NCBI GenBank assembly: GCA_963556255.1
Contig: OY744616.1
Coordinates: forward strand, 3,936,405 to 4,000,404
Origin: Allolobophora icterica
Taxonomy: Eukaryota > Annelida > Clitellata > Crassiclitellata > Lumbricidae
Direction: 5' to 3'
Length of the DNA stretch: 64,000 bases
Shown here: piece after piece, positions 42,736-54,286 of the stretch
Layout of the letters: each line of letters opens with the position of its first letter
Position numbering within the stretch: position 1 is the stretch's first letter
The notes under the pieces: generated by a model
Told to the model about the DNA's origin: nothing
What the model saw: the letters and a program-made list of their open reading frames with translations, nothing else
Database searches by the model: none
Translations under genes and position numbers: made by a program

Positions 42736-44681
42736 CCCCCCCCCCATAATGACATCTTGTGGCAACAAAGTCCGCTGACTTCACAAAAATTATTTCGTAC
42801 AATTCTCAATGTTCGTGTGACATAATAGGCCTACAGCTAAATCTATTTTTGATAATATCAATGTTGCTTAGTTAGTTACTGTTTAAAACGACACCGTGGT
42901 CATAACAAAAGTGATTAGCGTATCCGTCCTCATTTCTGAACGCTTGGGGTTGGCACTACCAGGGTACGTGGAAGTGGCAGACGTAAATATTTATGTTGTC
43001 GGTACATAAATGGTGGATGGCAAGTTAAAGGTGTCGAAAGAGAGCAGAGCAAACTTTATTAAATAGCTTTGTTAGATTGAGAATTATGGTGTTCACTGAA
43101 TCGTTATACTTTCGAATTGTCCTCAACGTTCTTTAATGTCATACGCCGACGTTAAACATTGGAATAAAAATAAATAAAATAGACTGAACTTACAGTTGCG
43201 GGCATAAATTAAAGAATTTCGTTGTAGCGACGTCTACAGTCTTTAACGCCACCAGATGTCGCTAAACATTAGAAACCCGTAGAAGAAAGAAAACGTTGAA
43301 TTTAGACACCTTTAATAAGAAGCTTCTAATTCCTATAATATTATATTCTGAAAACGCATTTTACTGATACCTCCGCTCTGTCGAAAAACAATCGTTAAAT
43401 AAACGTTCATTACCACTAACTCCTAACTGCCGATAATCTGGTAGTGCCAGTCTAAAGCCTGGATAAAAGAGAGCAAACCTAATTAAGCTTGTCAGCATAG
43501 ACTGAAGATTTAGTAAGGCTGGCTGAGGATTTAAGAAAGCTAGCTGAAGATTAAGTAGGGCTGGTTGAATGTCCAATCATCGATCTGCAATGGCGTGAAG
43601 TCTTTGCCAGGCAATGGACATTAAACCCTACATTGTTTCCTATGGAACGTTCATTAGCAGTAGCATAATAGCCTAGTTTCAGTTTAACGACACTGTTTGA
43701 TAACAAAGATCACCAGCGTCGGCATCCTCCTTTATCCAGGCTTGAGACTGGCACTACCTGGCACTAAGATACGGAGAAAACGTTGCAACTGTCAGAATGT
43801 TGACATTACGCAACCGTTTGAAGCTGGTGATTAAATGATCTCAAATGCCCGCGTTTTAAAGGTGTCTGAGGAGTGCATTGTTTATTCTGGAAGTTTAATG
43901 ACATCTTGTGGCAACAAAGGTGCTGAGATGGATAGAGATTATTTTAAACAGTAGGCCTACTGTCTCACTGTTCGTGTGGCATAGTGCAGCTAAATCTATT
44001 TTTGAGAATATCAATGTTGGTTGCAATTGGTTAGTGGCTGTTTAAAATAGCGACACTGTGTAATAGCAAAGATAATTATAGCGTCGTCCTCCTCATTTCT
44101 CAGCGCTTGGGACTGGCACTGCCAAATTACGAGCAGTGGTAGAGTTCCTAAGTTGTACGTATATACGCGTTTTAAAGTTAATAATAATTATTGTCTGTTG
44201 TGAAAAGATTTAGACGTGTCTAAATAAAGCATTGTAGCTTTCATCGTTTTGGCGACATCTTGTGGCTGTTAGGAACAGGGATGCTTTTTGCAATTTGAAG
44301 ACGACGCTAAAGAAGTTATTAGACTAGTTAACATTAGATTACATTAATATACAGTAGGCCTACATGTATGTTGTGGCTACTACGGCCGTTAACGCTGACC
44401 TCATCTGACCTTAGCGGTTTCAGGAGCTGTTAGCTCTCGGTAAAGGTAGAGAGAGAAATATATAAGGTTTATAAATAGCGACATGAGATAACGTTTTAAA
44501 GGTGTTGAAAAAGTTGCGTCGGTTTCAATGGAATTTGTAGCATTCAATGCATTTAGCGACATTTTCAGACAACCAGCGCGCAGATCTGTCCACGTATAAT
44601 TTAAATCTTTGACGCAATCCTGTTTCTAACACCATTTTTCTCCTTAAAAATGAGAAAACTCTCAACCTTCTTACATCCCTC

Positions 44682-45023
44682 CAGGGACGTCATTTGGGGG
44701 GAAGGGGGCATTTGCCCCCCTGATTTTTGGAAAAAAATATAAAAGCTGGAACAAGAAAAGGAGGAAGAAGAAAGGGGTAAAAAAGAAAAAAATGATACTC
44801 AAATTTATGGAATTATTATATACTATTAAGAAAAATAGATTCTGCATAGGTTTTTCACAAGTCTTTGACAGGGGAGGGGCACACACAGGCAGTTTTTCTC
44901 CCTGAAAATTTTGAAGAAACACCGAAAAGCTGTGAAAGTTCTTCGCGCGGAGCGCGAAAAAATTTTTTAACACCTTTTTTGACATCCTTGCCCCCCCTGA
45001 AAATAGCTGAAATGACGTCCCTG
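44682..45023. mobile_element. hAT-type MITE (342 bp)
   Basis: Termini CAGGGACGTCATTTGG and CTGAAATGACGTCCCTG; perfect 8-bp target duplication CATCCCTC (44674-44681 and 45024-45031). No coding capacity. Confidence 0.92.
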
Positions 45024-45084
45024 CATCCCTCGTATCTTTATTTCTCTTGGCTTCCAGTTTCCTCCTTTCGTAATTGCCTAAACG

Positions 45085-45245
45085 CAGGGGCGTCTACACC
45101 ATAGAAACCGTGGAGCAAATGCTCCATCCAATAAATAGAGGGGGGGCGAGAGATCTGTCAATGCGTGTGCCACCATTTTAGAGGGAAGGGGAGGGGAAAA
45201 GAAGGGAAGATTCTACAATGACTTGGGGGGGGACAGACGCCCCTG
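45085..45245. mobile_element. hAT-type MITE (161 bp)
   Basis: Termini CAGGGGCGTC and GACGCCCCTG (perfect 10-bp inverted repeat); perfect 8-bp target duplication CCTAAACG (45077-45084 and 45246-45253). A reverse-oriented relative is at 11321-11501. It lies only 61 bp from the preceding MITE. Confidence 0.93.
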
Positions 45246-45433
45246 CCTAAACGGAGGTAATCGTAATCTCTAAACTTCTAAAACTAGTTTATTCACGAAC
45301 GCTACGTCGTATCAGAGGTGTTTTCCAGAGATCGATGACCATTGGAGTCCGGTTGTCAGAAAATGATTAGGACAGTAATACTAGGAACAGCTAAATTATA
45401 ATTTAATAGCGTTCGTTAGCTTATAAATAGTCG

Positions 45434-45632
45434 AGATCGGGGAGGGGGGATAGAGTAGTGGGAACACTCATGGCCAGGAGAGCATAAGGAACGCGGTTCG
45501 ACTCCCGTAATCCCCCTCTAGGGCGGCGCCTTGCATGGCTGCCAAACCGTGTGTTAATTAATTAAGATCTTGATTGTACTTTCATGTTTCAATGTAATCT
45601 TACTGCGTTTGTCGGTTTGAAATAATAAAGAA

Positions 45633-45712
<80 letters not shown>
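45434..45712 (+). mobile_element. tRNA-derived SINE, family 1, with (ATT)n tail
   Basis: Close to 2966-3160: B box GGTTCGACTCC, body GGCGGCGCCTTGCATGGCTG, tail TTACTGCGTTTGTCGG, then about 25 ATT repeats (45633-45712). Confidence 0.88.
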
Positions 45713-45713
<1 letters not shown>

Positions 45714-45835
45714 TAGTGTATTAACCCGTCATAAATTATGACGTGACGACAGTGTATCATTATAGGCCTATAATGTATCGTTTGTTAAAATGCTCTGATT
45801 GCCGTCGTCAAGACGACCGTCGTCAAGACGGCAGT

Positions 45836-45876
45836 ACAAACGGCTTCTGTTTCACAATAGAACAGAAGCCGTTTGT
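45836..45876. repeat. Perfect 16-bp-stem hairpin
   Basis: ACAAACGGCTTCTGTT, nine-base loop, exact complement. A direct repeat CGTCGTCAAGACG lies just upstream (about 45804-45830). I cannot assign it to an element. Confidence 0.8.
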
Positions 45877-46439
45877 GACGGAGCGTCCTTCGACAGACAA
45901 ATTTGCATATAAGGAAACTATATTAATAGATTATTATTATTATTATTATTTCACGGAATCGTTATACTTTCGAATTGTCGTCAACGTCCTTTGATGTCAT
46001 ACAACGTGAACCATTGGAATAAATAAATAAAATACATTGAACTTACAGTTACAGGCAGATAAATTTAAACGAAGAATTTCTGTCTAGCGACGCCAACAGC
46101 CTTTAGCAACGCCAGATGTCGTTAAACAATAGAGACCGATCTCTAGATGGAATAAAACGTTGAATTTAGACACCATTATTAAGAACCCTAATAAATCTAT
46201 ATATACCGCATTTAGAGGATGCATTGGAAAATAGAGAAGAGATTGAATCGTATCCTATGGTATCAGAAAGGGCGAACAACTTCAACAGAGAGAGGTGTCG
46301 ACTGTCGAGTGTCGACTGGTCGGCAGTCCTGGCGGGCGGAGTGTGGTAGAGCTGTGTCGAGATTATCTGATGAGGAAGACCGACAAGAATCTTTCAGAAC
46401 AATAAGAATGTACAGATGAAATTGAAAACAACAATACAG

Positions 46440-47190
46440 ATGATAACTAAACAGAAAGCGAAGCTGAAGAAGAATGTTCAGAAGAAATTGAAAACAACAA
46501 TACAGAAGATAACAATACAGAAAACGAAGCTGAAATCGGAGTGAAGCTTGATCGATGGAAGGAAAAGGTTGGTTGAGGTTTCTGTTGCGAAGGAAGACCT
46601 AGCCCATCTTCTGGGAACACAGTGTAATATTCCTCTCCAATCGACGAATTCTGTTCTGGAGGGACAACTCTGGTGAAAGAGCGTTGCTTCATTGAAACCA
46701 ATGAGAATATACAGAAGAAATTTAAAACAACAGAACAGAAGATAAAGATACATGAACAATACAGAAAACGAAGCTGAAATCGGAGTGAAGCTTGATCGAT
46801 GGAAGGAAAAGGTTGGTTGAGGGTTCCGTAGCGAAGGAAGAACTGATCCATCTTCTGGGAACACAGTATTAAACTCCTCTTCAACCGACGCCTTCTGTTC
46901 GGGAGGGATAGCTCTTATGAAAGCGCATAACTACACTGAGATCAGTGAAAATATACAGAAGAAGCTGAAAACAACAGAACAGACGATAAAGAGATAAAGA
47001 CAGAAGAAAAAAATACAGAAAATAAAGCTGAAATAGGAGTGGAGCTTCATCGACAGAAAGAACAAGTTGGCAGTGGGTTCCGTGGTGAAGGAAGAACCGA
47101 TCCATCTTCTGGGAACTCCTCTACAACTGACGACTTCTGTTTGGGAAAGACAGCTCTGATGAAAGCATAAAACTATATTGAAAACAAGAT
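46440..47190 (+). repeat. Roughly 245-bp unit repeated three times, with remnant coding look
   Basis: Three diverged units are marked by ATCTTCTGGGAAC (about 46602, 46851 and 47105), each preceded by GCTGAAAT(C/A)GGAGTG(A/G)AGCTT. Within units a plus-strand frame reads EIGVKLDRWKEKVG, EGRTDPSSGN and IQKKLKTTEQ-like stretches, but stops (TGA, TAA) interrupt most units. Unit 3 reads GSGFRGEGRTDPSSGN without the stop. It could be a decayed repeated exon or a repeat that merely looks coding. I do not recognise it. Confidence 0.6.
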
Positions 47191-47689
47191 TAAACAGGAA
47201 CAGAAATGGAAGATAACTAAACACAATCATGAAAACACAAAAGAAACAAAGACGAACGGAAATAAAGAAGATTACAATCCAAAGCGAATACAAACAGAAA
47301 TGAAAAAGGCGGCAAGGATCTATGTTGTCAAACGCCGTCGTTAAACTGCCCATACCTACCTAGTGGATCGATTCTAGTCTCTCCGATCGTAGTCAAACTG
47401 AACAATTCTTACCACTAACTCCTAACTGCCGATAATGTGGTAGTGCCGGTCCTAAGTCTGGTTTAAGGAGGGCAACACTGATTATCTTTGTTCTGACATT
47501 GTGTTGTAAAACAGCAGATAACCAAGCGAGCTAGCATAGACTGAAGCTCTAGTAAGGCTGGCCGAAATGTGGAGATTTGTTTACATTTAGTCCAATCTTG
47601 AAACCAACATTCACCAATGTACAATGACATAAGGTCTTTGTCAGGGAAAGACATTAAACCCTACAACTTAGTTATTATTATTATGCGCT

Positions 47690-48075
47690 TATTAAGTGCC
47701 CCATTAAATGATGAAGCAACAATCGATGGTCTGAGCAGCTGTGAATAAGAGGTTGCTCCAGGTCCCTATACAGTAACCGTCTCAAGGAAGGAGAATCGAA
47801 ACATTACAAACACCCTGAGCTGTCGATTGCCCTCATGCATCGTTAGCCAACCAATGCTCACAATACAATACAATTGCATTTGATATTGCCCTCCTTCCAA
47901 AGTTCAGAAGTCCACACGACCATACGACAGAACATCGACGGCATTGAGCAACTGTGAGTGAAGGACTTGCTCACAGTCTCTACACAGAAACTGCCTCAGG
48001 CGAGGCTCGAATCCTTACTCTCCGCGTTACAGGTCAAGTGCTCTAACCTATCAGCCGCTGTGCCACCTGTTTCAA
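47690..48075 (-). mobile_element. Two SINE family 2 copies in tandem
   Basis: Reverse-oriented copies at about 47690-47840 and 47866-48075. Shared words are GGTCCCTATACAGTAACC or its variants, GAGTGAAGGACTTGCTCA, and the 3' tail read in reverse (GATATTGCCCTCCTTCC, then AAAGTTCAGAAGT). The tRNA-like head is at the right end (GGCGAGGCTCGAATCC contains the B box complement). Confidence 0.75.
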
Positions 48076-48102
48076 TTGTTGTCTTTCAGTACATCATATT
48101 TG

Positions 48103-48108
48103 TTTATT
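48103..48108 (-). terminator. Poly(A) signal of esterase D gene
   Basis: AATAAA on the minus strand, 209 nt beyond the stop codon, in an otherwise unique 3' UTR ending next to a SINE. Confidence 0.6.
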
Positions 48109-48316
48109 TGAAAGATACACACATGAACTTTAGGTAATACCATAATTTTACTGAAAATAAATCGCATAAGGTAAATCAAGCTGAAGGAAAATTTTTAACT
48201 GCCCATCAAGAGAAAGCATTTGGTGATCGTAATTCTTAATTACATTACAAAAGTCACTTGCTATGGTTACAGAGTTGCGGTAGCTTCAAAGTTCCAGTCG
48301 TTTTTTTATGGCATTC

Positions 48317-51300
48317 TTAGGCTGTAAGATGACGGATGTGGTGTACGAAATGGTCGCGAAGAAAAGACGCGATGAAAAAGTAGCTGTGATCGTAACCCTG
48401 AAATGAACCACGAAAATGGTCAGATAACGAATTAGCAAAGAAATGTATTAAACAGCCAAACTTATTAACAAAACAGGAAATAAAGAAACCAAGGAAACAA
48501 AAAATTAAAAACTTAATAATAATAACAATAATAATATTTATTCTTTAATTAAGCGCCTGCAAACGCACTGCGCTGTACATATTATGCGATAAACCTTAAC
48601 TACTAACAGAACAGACAGCCTGCAATACACGGCGCAAATTGCAGCCTACAAAGCATGTCCGCCTATGGGACTCAATCTCTGTACCTCTTGCACTCTACGC
48701 CAGATGTTATCCAATGCGCTATCGGGCCCCCCAAAAACAGTTTCTGTCATCTTCCAGAGTAAGAATTGCTTAGAGCACTCACAACACAGAGTATGGGTTC
48801 GAGCCTTCTCCCCCGAGACGGTACTGTGTAGGGGCCATGAGCAAGTCTTTCACTCACAATTGCTCAGCGCCATTGATTGATGCTTCGTCGTTAGACAACA
48901 GGGTTTAATAAATATATAATAATAATAAACGTAATAATAATAATAATAACAATAATACTAATAACATGGGTTCAAGCCTTTCCTGAGACTGAGCAAGGAC
49001 CTCGAGCAAGACCTTCACTCATAATTGCTCAGCACAATCGAATCATGCCTGATCATTATATAGTGATGCTAGATAAATGCACAACAATACTAAAAATAAC
49101 TGTATCTTCCAGTTGTTTACACAATGCCAGTAGCAAGAGAAAATCCTCCTAGCATCTCTAAACGACTCTTTAAGACCAACGTAACGCATAAAATCAACAG
49201 ACTCACCTCCTGCACTCGTAGTACAACCGGCAGCTTCGCCTCGGCACAGGCAGCCACGAACTTCTCTGGCAACAGCTGACCCTGCGTCAGGAACTGGTCA
49301 TCTTTACCCTTCAGGAGAAACAACCAAGCCGCCTATTGTAATTGTAATTAGTAACTTCTATTGTGCCAGTGTCTAATTCACAAGGCATCAAACCAGTGCC
49401 GTAGCAAAGGGTGTTCCAGTGGTGCCATGGAACAGGGTGCAACTCAAGATGGGGGTGGCACACCTTTTGAGAAGGTATGATTTAATTGTTAAAGTAATTA
49501 CTTTATCTTGAAAATAATATAACCATTTAAAATGAAATAAATGTAATCAAAATAAATGTGCACATATATAACATCAATAGATAGATACCTGGCTTATTTA
49601 AAAATGGTCATTTGAACATATTTATGGTAGATATTGTATTTGAGAAAACAAATTTGGTTGTTACTAGTTAAGTTGATCTTGGGGGGGGCGCTATGTTTAT
49701 GCTTGGCACAGAGCGCGATTATAGCTTGTTACGTTCCTGCGTCAAATGAGAACACATCAAAACCAAGCCATATTCAGACACGAGTAGAGCTAGGATAGGA
49801 TAGCTTGAAGAGTCTGTTTATAATCTGATGCTAATCCCCTCAACGGCATGTGGCGAAACACAAGAAAGGTGTAATCTACCTGGTCGATGAGGATGTCGGG
49901 CACAGGACCGTGGTACGACTTTGTCAGCTCGTGCGCATCGTACGCCTACATCAAAATCAACAAGATACGTGTTTAATCAACTATCTCATTTTCTATCATA
50001 CTTTGACGAATGTTTATTCTAACATCAACGCATGCCTTCCTCATTACGACAACGGTGACGTAGACGATTTATTATTATTATTGCAGTTCATGTGCGGTGT
50101 ACATACATAGTTAGTTATGTTAACTTCCACTTTGTAAATCTTCATATAATAATAATAAATATTATTCTATATTTATATATTCTCTTGACTGCTGATGTCC
50201 CGCTTCTATTTACTAAACATGGGGCAAATGGCCATCTTTAGGCAGATGATGCTCAGGCTTTTGTAGTATACGTGGTTTGTCAACTGATCAACTCTCCCAA
50301 GTTCGTTCCATTGACCATCTTGTCTCTGACCTTCACTACTGGACGTCGACTAACCGTCTCTACCTCAACACTGCTAAGACTTAACTGATCTGATCTGAAA
50401 TGAGGCAGCAGCTTGCTAAACTCGACTTTCTATTACTGTCTGAGAAATTCCTTGCTTACACATACTCTTCCATCGTCCGTGATTTGCGTGTCATACTTGA
50501 CTCCTCCCTCACGTTCACAGAGCATATCTCGTGCCTGACTTGCTCCTGCCTCTTTCAACTGACCTGGCACCTAAAATAATAATAACTATGGGTTCGATCC
50601 TCCTCCCCTGAGATGGTGACTGTGTAGGGACCTTGACCAAGTCCTTCACTCATAGTTGCTCCATGTCATCGATATTCTGTTGCATGGTTGTATGCATTTC
50701 TGAAAGGAGGACAAATATCAAATACAGTTTTGTATATTTCATAAAGAAAGCAGTTTCAACAATGCCTGCTGCATTGCTCACCTCCCAGGTGGCTTTGTTG
50801 CTTCCAAGGTACCCGGAGAAGGCTTTCTGTCCCCATGCACAGTCAATCGGGTGGCAGATCGGAGCAAAGGCCGACACGGACTTGTAGAGACCTGGATTCT
50901 TCAGGAAAGCGATGAGGGCACCATGACCTCCCATGCTGCAAGGAAAAACCATACACATAAGTCTAAATCCGGCACTGTATGTTACCCAATGAGCATAGCG
51001 TTTGACAGACCTCCACCATCACCTGCCCTTGCCAATGGCATTACCGAAATCAGTAGATTAGAATACCTCTTACACAAGCAAAGAAGCTTAAAGTATGAGA
51101 TGGTAAACAATACCATACGCATAAGGTAGGGTTAGGTAAAAAAAAGTACCATATGACAAAGGTGTTGTAAGGTTAATATACCATATGTACAAGGTAGGGA
51201 AGACAACACAATACACTTAAGGTAAGGTATGGTAAACAACACCATTTACCTGTGTCCCATGATCGACTGTCTCTGCGTATCAGCCGGGAAGTTGGCTTGG

Positions 51301-53216
51301 ATCAGCTGCGGCAGCTGAAAACATAATTACGCCAAGCTCCAGTTCATGAATCTGTTCTCTCTTTCACTGGGGACAAGGTTGGGAGATCTTCTGAATAGAT
51401 CAAATGGGACAGGTGCTATATAAATGCTATGAACGAACGAATGAATGAATGAATGAAAGCATGTGATTGTTGAGATGTTCTTAAAATGCACTCTGTAGAA
51501 GCAGTGAAACTCCACCAAACTGCATCTGCAGCATGTATCGAAGCATTTATGGTATACAGCACTGTTTACAAAACTCCTCTGGTTAGCATGCTGGACTGTC
51601 AATTGAGAGTTTAGGGGTTCAAATACCCGCCAGGGCGAAATCTTGTTCAAGATTTCTGCTCCACCTGCACCCCGTAGAAAATTCATCTATAATTAGTACA
51701 CTGACCATACACTGTCGCTGATAAGATGAGACAGCAAGGTAGAGGATTGGTCACCTGCCCTCATATGCCAAGGCGAAGAAAATGAAGCGGCTAACACTTC
51801 ATACTCATGGCTGCTTCAGGGCTAGCTTAAGGGACTGCTTACAAACCTCTCCAAGGCACAGAAACATGGTTCTCTACCTCTACGGTAATGTAGGAATACA
51901 TGCGATAATGTTTCTTCCACTTTTCCTCGGTCGCATCCACGTAGAATCCGGCTCCAGTTCCGAAATCCCAGCCGTCCTCTTCACCCTCGATGTTACAGCC
52001 TCCTGTCAATCAGAATCCAAACAGATCATGAGCTCAGGTTTGTAGTTTTCCATGTGGGATGGTAAGGTATCGCTTAGAAAGTATGTACTCAATTCTGATT
52101 GGTAACTGACCTGAGGTGGAGAAGTTTCTGGATGGGAAGCTATCATTGTGTATGAGCTGGTTCATACAACTTAGCTTTTTGCGTGCTGTAGAAATTTCAA
52201 AATTATGATAAGCTATCAGTTAGCAAGTATGTACTCGATTAAACTGATCTGAAATGGAGAAGCTGAAATGGTAAGCCATCACTTGATCCTTATTGTTATT
52301 ATCATCATAATTATTATTATTAATATCATTTTATTAAGCACTACATCTAATAACCAAGCATCAATCGACAGTGTGGAGCAATAGTGAATAAAGGATTTGC
52401 TCAAGGTCCCTATACAGTAACCATTTCAGGGTTTGAACCCATGATCTCCACGTTACAGGGTGAGGAGTGCTCTAAGCATTCAGCACCTGTGTCCCATGAT
52501 ATAATAATATATAATACATAAGAATCAAAATTCAGTAGGTCATTCAAAATTGACGTACTTGGACTGGTGTCAGGCGCAACAACGATGACTCCAAATTCCG
52601 CAGCGAACTGCTGGGAACCGGCTTTTGTTATGAAATTCTGCTCTGTGCAAGTCAGACCTGAAAACACAAACATCAGATTTATTGGCTTATTTCAGAGACT
52701 TAAATCTCTGGCTAGCCCTTTGGTAGGTTTAGATGCTTTTTAACAACACTGTGTCATAACAGAGATGATTGACATTGCCCTCCTCCTTTCTCCAGTCTTG
52801 ATTGACTGGCACTACCACAGGTAGGGTAGCGACGACAAGCTGGTTAATTTCTGTTAACGACGCCGTGTCATAACAAAGATGACTGACATTGTCCTCCTCC
52901 TTGCTCCAGGCTTGGGACTGGCACTACCACAGTTCGGGCAGTGAAGGCATTTTACATTTGAAATTGATACTCATCGCTCTTTACCTGAAAACAGGTACGA
53001 GTGACAATCTGATCTGCACAAGTGTCAGATAACAATCACAATCACAAACGATGACTCACCTGACAGCCAGTAAATGACGGGCACTTTTTCTGATTCGGAC
53101 TGCGGAGGCAGGTACACACTGAAGTTCATCTTACATTCGAGCTGTTTGCTCTCGTGGCTGAAGACTTTCTGCCATCCACCGAAGACCTTGTTCTTTGAAA
53201 CTTCAGTAAGCGCCAT
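48317..53216 (-). CDS. ESD: S-formylglutathione hydrolase (esterase D), 8 coding exons
   Basis: Cytosolic serine hydrolase that splits S-formylglutathione to formate and glutathione, the last step of glutathione-dependent formaldehyde detoxification. Coding exons: 53216-53060, 52657-52559, 52002-51878, 51314-51250, 50935-50782, 49945-49880, 49308-49207 and 48397-48317. All introns are GT-AG and all phases join cleanly. The spliced length is 849 bp: 282 aa plus stop, the same length as the human enzyme as I recall it. Motifs: [15 protein letters not shown] at the N-terminus, [37 protein letters not shown], the nucleophile in [10 protein letters not shown] (Ser149), Asp226 in GKDDQFL and His260 in GYDHSYFF. 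The start at 53216 is preferred because the upstream in-frame extension ([13 protein letters not shown]) looks like a pyrimidine-rich acceptor (CTGCTGGAAG) two bases before the ATG. Introns contain SINEs, a LINE fragment and a MITE. Confidence 0.97.
48770..49085 (+). mobile_element. Two SINE family 2 fragments
   Basis: About 48775-48925 and 48966-49085: GGGTTCGAGCC/GGGTTCAAGCC B boxes, CTTTCACTCACAATTGCTCA, and AT-rich tails with AATAATAA. They lie in the last intron of the esterase D gene. Confidence 0.7.
49394..49739. mobile_element. hAT-type MITE (346 bp), copy 1
   Basis: Ends CAGTGCCGTAGCAA and TTGTTACGTTCCTG; imperfect 8-bp duplication CATCAAAC/CGTCAAAT. The body (TTCCAGTGGTGCCATGGAAC, TTACTTTATCTTGAAAATA) matches 53657-54049. 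It lies in the esterase D intron between coding exons 6 and 7. Confidence 0.75.
50211..50577 (+). pseudogene. L2/CR1-like RT fragment
   Basis: Broken plus-strand frames read [34 protein letters not shown] and [17 protein letters not shown], the RT thumb region of an L2/CR1-like LINE. It has internal stops and frameshifts, is in an esterase D intron, and is directly followed by a SINE family 2 copy. Confidence 0.75.
50588..50735 (+). mobile_element. SINE family 2
   Basis: B box GGGTTCGATCC, body AGGGACCTTGACCAAGTCCT, and tail TTTCTGAAAGGAGGACAAAT with ATCAAATACAGTTTTGTAT, which is the LINE-shared 3' end. Confidence 0.75.
51560..51785 (+). mobile_element. SINE family 3
   Basis: A box CTGGTTAGCATGCTGG, B box GGGTTCAAATACCC, body TTTCTGCTCCACCTGCACCC, 3' end CTCATATGCCAAGGCGAAGA. 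Esterase D intron, antisense to the gene. Confidence 0.8.
52325..52500 (-). mobile_element. SINE family 2 with (AAT)n tail
   Basis: On the minus strand: GGGTTCAAACCC B box, TAGGGACCTTGAGCAAATCC, ATTGATGCTTGGTTATTAGA and an AAT-rich tail. Its tail differs from the GTGCACTTCTGAAC type, so two subfamilies exist. Esterase D intron. Confidence 0.75.
52735..52945 (+). repeat. Two tandem dispersed-repeat modules
   Basis: Two successive copies of the module (AACACTGTGTCATAACAGAG...CTCCAGTCTTG...GGCACTACCACAG; then GACGCCGTGTCATAACAAAG...GGCTTGGGACTGGCACTACC). They are about 115 bp apart in the first coding intron of esterase D. Confidence 0.75.
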
Positions 53217-53499
53217 CGCTTCCAGCAGAAACAAAATAAATAACAGAAACTGTACTAAGAAAGGACGAAAATCCCACAAGAAGTATTTTCATATCACAAG
53301 AACTTAAATATTTTATCATTAGTTCCATTACTATTACTTTAACTTATTTTTAACCTCTGGGGGAACACAAGATCCCTCAAGATTAAACGTATTTTGGTCC
53401 GCACAGATAGATTTTTTCTTGAATGACTGGATTTCGTTGAAGCGCATTTAAAAATTGGTCTACTACAAACACAGGCACCAAAAGCGCATCAACATTTAC

Positions 53500-53580
53500 C
53501 TGAAACACGATTTAATCTGGAATACAACTTCGATAACACTGTTGTTGGCAACCAGACGATGACTCGCTGGGACACTCGGT
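53500..53580 (-). promoter_or_regulatory. Candidate non-coding first exon of esterase D
   Basis: A minus-strand segment ending GTGTTTCAG followed by the donor GTAAAT at 53499. It would splice over about 280 bp to the acceptor CTGGAAG just before the start codon. The start of the exon and a core promoter are not fixed. Confidence 0.45.
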
Positions 53581-53656
53581 AAAATATCATTTAAACATAT
53601 TTATTTAAATATGTTACGTTAAATGTTAGGTTATAGCCATATATATGCCTTGCATT

Positions 53657-54049
53657 CAGTGCCTAGCGAGGGTTGCTCCAGTGGTGCCAAGGAACAGGGC
53701 GCAACTAAAGAGGGGGCACAAATTTTGAGACGGAGTGATTTAATTATTAAATTAATTACTTTATCTTAAAATATAATATCCATTTTAAATTAATGTAATA
53801 AAATTAAGTAACAACAAATAAAAGTATATATTTATTTATATATAATATTAATAGATAGATAGATCCCTGATTTATTTTAAAATTGTCGTTTGAATATATT
53901 TATAGTAAATATTATATTCGAGATAACAAATTTGGTCGTTATTAGTTAAGTTGATCCTAGGAATAACATTGCAATGTTAGTCCAAGGTTGATCTTTAGAC
54001 GGGGCGCACTATATACAGCGCAATATTATTATAGCTTGCTACGTTCCTG
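53657..54049. mobile_element. hAT-type MITE (393 bp), copy 2
   Basis: Relative of 49394-49739 with ends CAGTGCCTAGC and GCTACGTTCCTG. It is AT-rich inside, with an extra segment around 53955-54000. The target duplication is not clear. Confidence 0.7.
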
Positions 54050-54286
54050 CTTGGTTATAGTTGACATCTAGGGCCCTACACTGCCCAAGCGAGACGCAGC
54101 GATCTCAAAATACTGGACGATACTTAAAAACAGCAACAAATATGTTTTACGAAAAAATAAAATCCATTAATGCTTGTTTTAAATTTTGATCTTACTGTGC
54201 GCTATAAAGACGTCAACAAAATTATCGACTTTAATCGACTTTTGACCACGAGCTACTCCCACCACCCCAGGACCGCGTCAAAGACC

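Larger units (their letters stand above)
40255..44660. repeat. Cluster of dispersed GGCACTACC/AAGGTGTC repeat copies
   Basis: At least nine copies or half-copies in both orientations. AAGGTGTC followed about 60 bp later by ACGACATCTTGTGG (or variants) occurs at about 40605, 40790, 41390, 41755, 42450, 43860, 44215 and 44500. Reverse forms are at about 41055, 41515 and 43245. The partner module (CCTCCTTTCT...CTTGGGACTGGCACTACC) is at about 40290, 42890, 43695 and 44045. I see no host coding sequence in the cluster. Confidence 0.7.

Noticed and set aside
53060..53279. Longer esterase D N-terminus with a hydrophobic leader
   Set aside because: The extension is a pyrimidine-rich intron end. The enzyme family starts at the MALTEVS-type Met, and a candidate upstream donor exists at 53499.
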